Assembly: GCF_040126175.1 (NCBI RefSeq)
Contig: NZ_CP155828.1
Location: forward strand, 248,001 to 312,000
From: Candidatus Phytoplasma solani
GTDB taxonomy: Bacteria; Bacillota_I; Bacilli_A; Acholeplasmatales; Acholeplasmataceae
Direction: 5' to 3'
DNA length: 64,000 nucleotides
Shown here: positions 62,488-64,000 of the stretch, piece by piece
Layout of the letters: the number at the start of each line of letters is the position of its first letter
How positions within the stretch are numbered: position 1 is the stretch's first letter
The notes under the pieces: generated by a model
What the model saw: the letters and a program-made list of their open reading frames with translations, nothing else
Database searches by the model: none
What the model was told of the DNA's origin: nothing
Program-made: the position numbers and the translations under genes

Positions 62488-63109
62488 TTGAGTGCACCAT
62501 TTTTTTAATTAAATTAATTGGTGAAAAAGAGATGAATTGGTTGGTAAGTAAGGTTTGTAAGAATTGATTTGCATTGTTAGAAAATAGATTAATGACTTGA
62601 TTTATTCCTTGAACTTTGCCATTTGCAATTTTGTTGTTTAATCTTTGGGATTCAATGGTATTGTTAGTTAATAAATAGAATTCAAAACGGGTGTCGAGTT
62701 TTTTTAATTGTTGGGCTTCGACAATTGTTTGTTTGTATCGGTCTCTCAGGCATGTTTTGAAATTAAAAGCGATAATCCGTTTGGTTTTAGTGAATAAAAC
62801 CAAATCGAATTTGATGTCGGGGATGAAAAACAAGTAAGCCTGGGGGTATAAATTGATGATTCCCTTGTTGTTTAGATAAAGCAAAATTAAGTATTCATTG
62901 ATTTTACCGCGGATTGTCTTTTGGCTTTGGGAGTTGTATTGGTTTTTATCTAGATATTTATTTAGATTATTGTGAGATTCTAACATATATTCATTAAAAG
63001 GCTTAGTAAAAAAAGATGGTTGACATATTTGTTTGGTTATGTTAACACATGAATTTTGATTATTAAAAACATTAATATTTTTGAAATGTAAATTAGTTAA
63101 TTGATTCAT
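62477..63109 (-). CDS. Nuclease-fold-like hypothetical protein
   Basis: A 210-residue protein. Residues of the type FDLVLF ... FNFKTCLRDRYKQ near 105-130 resemble the end of a PD-(D/E)XK nuclease core, where many restriction enzymes have KTSLRERYKQ. The usual acidic residue of the ExK triplet is asparagine here (NFK), so activity is doubtful. It is located between dnaB and tmk with coupled translation to tmk. Confidence 0.5.
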   Translation of the reverse strand: MNQLTNLHFKNINVFNNQNSCVNITKQICQPSFFTKPFNEYMLESHNNLNKYLDKNQYNSQSQKTIRGKINEYLILLYLNNKGIINLYPQAYLFFIPDIKFDLVLFTKTKRIIAFNFKTCLRDRYKQTIVEAQQLKKLDTRFEFYLLTNNTIESQRLNNKIANGKVQGINQVINLFSNNANQFLQTLLTNQFISFSPINLIKKMVHSNDK

Positions 63110-63125
63110 TTTATTATTTCCTTTT

Positions 63126-64000
63126 TTAATTTAAAACTTCAAATTTTTGGATTTGTTTGTAAAAATTAAAATTACATTCACCTAGTTGTCCACTGCGGTT
63201 TTTGGCAATGATTAAATTAGTGAATGGGTTATTGTCTGGTTTTTGATAATAACTTTCGCGGTGTAAAAACATTACAACATCAGCATCTTGTTCGATAGTG
63301 CCTGAATCTCTTAAATCCGATAATTGTGGTGATTTGACTTCTCTTATGTTTGTCGCGCGATTCATTTGACTTAAAGCTATGATTGGAATATTAAGTTCAC
63401 TTGCTAGTTTTTTGAGTTCACGCGAAATTACTGCTGTTGCTTGATAGGTATTGTAATTTTGTTCTTCTTTTAATAAGTGTAAATAATCAATAAAAACAAC
63501 ATCAAGTCCTTTTGTATATTTCATTTGGCGACATTTGTTTTTAATATCTTCAATTTTATTATTTCTATCATCATCAATTAAAATATTTAATTTAGTTAAT
63601 TCAAATTCAGCTTTGGCTAATGCAAATCTATCTTCTTTATTTAAGGTTTTGTGTTGCAGTTTTGTTAAGGGTACTTGTGATACTGATGAAATTAAACGAA
63701 TTCCTAATTCTTCTGATGTCATTTCTAAACTAAAAATTACTGCATTTTGTTTTTTTGGTTTTGATTCTAATTCTTGTTTTTGATGAAAATTTTTTGTAAT
63801 GTTTGTGATTAAATTTAGCATAAAAGCGGTTTTACCCATTCCAGTTCTTGCGCCTAAAATAATTAATTGTTTATTTTTAAACCCAGAAACTAATTCATCG
63901 AGATTGTCAAAACCTGTTTTAATTCCTATAAACTGGTTATCTTCGTTATCAGTAATAATGTTTTGGCGAAGAGAAGGGATTAATGTTTTTGTAGAAATAA
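63126..64000 (-). CDS. dnaB: Replicative DNA helicase, DnaB type (5' end outside the window)
   Basis: C-terminal RecA-like domain of a DnaB helicase. Walker A is GARTGMGKTAFML, Walker B is VVFIDYLHLL, and ALSQMNR and DLRDSGTIEQDADVVMFLHR follow. The frame stays open to the window edge (reading IKTGFDNLDELVSG upstream of Walker A), so the true start is beyond 64000 and the methionine at 63839 is internal. It drives replication of the PMU together with the tmk, HU and YqaJ products. Confidence 0.93.
   Translation of the reverse strand, partial: ISTKTLIPSLRQNIITDNEDNQFIGIKTGFDNLDELVSGFKNKQLIILGARTGMGKTAFMLNLITNITKNFHQKQELESKPKKQNAVIFSLEMTSEELGIRLISSVSQVPLTKLQHKTLNKEDRFALAKAEFELTKLNILIDDDRNNKIEDIKNKCRQMKYTKGLDVVFIDYLHLLKEEQNYNTYQATAVISRELKKLASELNIPIIALSQMNRATNIREVKSPQLSDLRDSGTIEQDADVVMFLHRESYYQKPDNNPFTNLIIAKNRSGQLGECNFNFYKQIQKFEVLN

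Overview
The window looks like a Candidatus Phytoplasma chromosome segment (Mollicutes, Acholeplasmatales). The DNA is very AT-rich, TGA is used as a stop codon, the housekeeping genes are compact and low in GC, and the last 18 kb match the gene set of a phytoplasma potential mobile unit (PMU). A secreted protein with the phytoplasma SVM-type signal peptide sits at the PMU edge. An aster-yellows-type strain is a reasonable guess, but the sequence alone does not fix the group.

Region 1 (1-22.5 kb, + strand) is core information processing: pnp with its own promoter, a P-type ATPase, an rRNA methyltransferase, then rpmG-secE-nusG, rplK-rplA-rplJ-rplL (ending at a clear hairpin terminator), rpoB-rpoC-rpsL-rpsG-fusA and a separately promoted tuf, followed by a Bax-inhibitor-1-like membrane protein. 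RpoC carries an unusual N-terminal extension of about 140 residues that looks like two alpha-CTD-type helix-hairpin-helix units.

Region 2 (22.9-27 kb) holds rsmG-mnmG and a membrane protein on the - strand, and a long AT-rich gap that hides the small SRP RNA (- strand) and a tRNA-Arg(UCU). Region 3 (27-36.9 kb, + strand) carries rmuC, a small membrane protein, rny-ymdB, miaA, efp, an unknown membrane protein, rbgA and topA. The topA 3' end has a perfect 113-bp duplication that doubles a zinc ribbon.

Region 4 (37-44.4 kb) is looser: a decayed secreted-protein gene, two divergent MATE exporters on either side of pfkA, and pgi. Region 5 (44.4-46.5 kb) is a junction zone: a segment bounded by 19-bp inverted repeats, an N-terminally truncated IS3/IS150-type transposase, nested inverted and direct repeats, and a fragment of an IS3 orfA on the opposite strand.

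Region 6 (46.5-64 kb, - strand throughout) is the PMU. In transcription order it encodes a DnaB-type helicase (cut by the window end), a nuclease-fold-like protein, thymidylate kinase, small proteins including an exact-heptad coiled coil, two DUF2963-type repeat proteins, an HU-like protein, a row of tiny membrane proteins, a YqaJ-type exonuclease, a membrane AAA+ ATPase of FtsH type without the protease domain, a 1319-residue membrane coiled-coil protein, a two-TM protein, a single-chain Type IIG restriction-modification enzyme and the SVM effector. The most striking signal is a module of about 139 residues shared almost identically (427 bp, two differences seen) by the AAA+ protein and the two-TM protein. 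A diverged relative appears to sit in the middle of the giant coiled-coil protein. Together these suggest a membrane-anchored multi-protein apparatus carried by the mobile unit, next to its replication and restriction functions.
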